Source of the DNA: Candidatus Geothrix odensensis | GTDB lineage: Bacteria; Acidobacteriota; Holophagae; Holophagales; Holophagaceae | Assembly (NCBI GenBank): GCA_016714685.1 | Contig: JADKCH010000030.1 | Coordinates: 1-25,328, forward strand | Length of the DNA: 25,328 nucleotides | Direction of reading: 5' to 3' | Part shown: positions 24,941-25,328 of the stretch, piece after piece | Layout of the letters: every line of letters begins with the position of its first letter | Position numbering within the stretch: the first letter of the stretch is position 1 | The notes under the pieces: model-generated | Seen by the model: the letters and a program-made list of their open reading frames with translations, nothing else | What the model was told of the DNA's origin: nothing | The model's database searches: none | Program-made: the position numbers and the translations under genes

Positions 24941-25328
24941 GGGGGTGACCGGTTTCCGACAGGTCGTGATCAAGTGCACGGTGCAGGCGGGGTTGGACGG
25001 ATGGTCCCCTTATCAATCCGCCCCACATCAAACTGCCAACGATAACTTCGAACTGGCTCTCGCTGCCTAGGGCAGCTAGAGGCTCGAGCGAGTCCCCGGG
25101 ATCTCCGGTACCGGGCTCGTTAAACCCCTGAAAGGGTGGCTTGGCCTGCCGGACAGGCCCAGATAGGCCGCCGCGACGCGCTCCTGACGGCGGCCGAGAT
25201 CAGGGAGCAAACGGGTCCTGAGCGGGCTCGTCCGTTTCCCCGCCCAGGAGGTTTCAAGAACGGACTAAGCCTGTGGAAGAACCGCCATCCGGCATGTCTT
25301 GACGGGTTGCGACTCCACCACCTCCACC
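24941..25328 (+). ncRNA. ssrA: tmRNA (transfer-messenger RNA), lacking only the last base
   Basis: tmRNA rescues stalled ribosomes by acting first as alanyl-tRNA and then as mRNA for a degradation tag. The tag frame at 25035-25070 reads ANDNFELALAA followed by TAG, with a second in-frame TAG at 25077-25079. The tRNA-like ends pair: GGGGGTG (24941-24947) with CACCTCC near 25318-25324, including a G3-U pair, the alanine identity element, and the window stops at ACC, one base short of the ACCA end. The conserved 5' segment GGTTTCCGAC (canonical GGTTTCGAC) and T-arm GGGTTGCGACTCC (canonical GGTTCGACTCC) each carry one extra base, probably sequencing errors. Pseudoknot-like G/C-rich stems fill 25080-25270. 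The 188 bases before it (24753-24940) hold no gene, only a short hairpin AGCCC-GAT-GGGCT at 24866-24878. Confidence 0.95.

Noticed and set aside
1..25328. CRISPR arrays, insertion sequences or phage genes
   Set aside because: No regularly spaced direct repeats, no transposase or integrase motifs and no paired terminal repeats were seen anywhere in the window.

Overview
The window is very G+C-rich, double-membraned (it encodes a TonB-dependent outer-membrane receptor) and bacterial. The gene set (kdp plus a KimA-type transporter, BlaI with an M56 peptidase, an ANDNFELALAA tmRNA tag) would suit an acidobacterium of the Holophagae type or a deltaproteobacterium, but no 16S or other decisive marker is present, so this is inference. 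The assembly is clean from about 3480 to 13060 (one frameshift, in kdpB). Most genes outside that stretch need one or more single-base frame corrections, mostly in G/C runs. I read these as sequencing errors rather than true pseudogenes.

Layout. 1-2660 (minus): a di-heme MauG/MbnH-type peroxidase followed by a TonB-dependent copper receptor whose 3' end lies outside the window, preceded by an unassigned frame-broken stretch. 2675-7598 (plus): a regulatory region, a small membrane ORF, then kdpF, kdpA, kdpB, kdpC. 7615-9507 (minus): a KimA-type APC potassium transporter, tail to tail with kdpC. 9683-13062 (plus): kdpD and kdpE. 13253-16390 (minus): a hybrid sensor kinase and then methylglyoxal synthase. 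16729-19946 (plus): a small HTH regulator, then a blaI-M56 peptidase pair with two BlaI-like operators. 19986-22647 (minus): rlmH, then a DinG/XPD-type helicase. 22744-24752 (plus): an unknown lipoprotein, a YcxB-like membrane protein, a 3-methyladenine DNA glycosylase and a 4-oxalocrotonate tautomerase. 24941-25328 (plus): a tmRNA gene (ssrA), complete except for its last base.

The most interesting point is the potassium locus. It holds two unrelated K+ importers, the KdpFABC pump and a KimA-type permease, with the KdpDE two-component system beside them. The regions upstream of kdpF and of kimA share an almost identical block: two TAAC half-sites 11 bp apart, then exactly 11 bp, then the hexamer CATGCT. 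In both cases it is oriented toward the transporter and lies about 100 bp before its start codon. This is the geometry of a class II OmpR/PhoB-family activator site, so KdpE probably switches on both transporters together. A methylglyoxal synthase lies just beyond kdpE; methylglyoxal and potassium physiology are linked in other bacteria.
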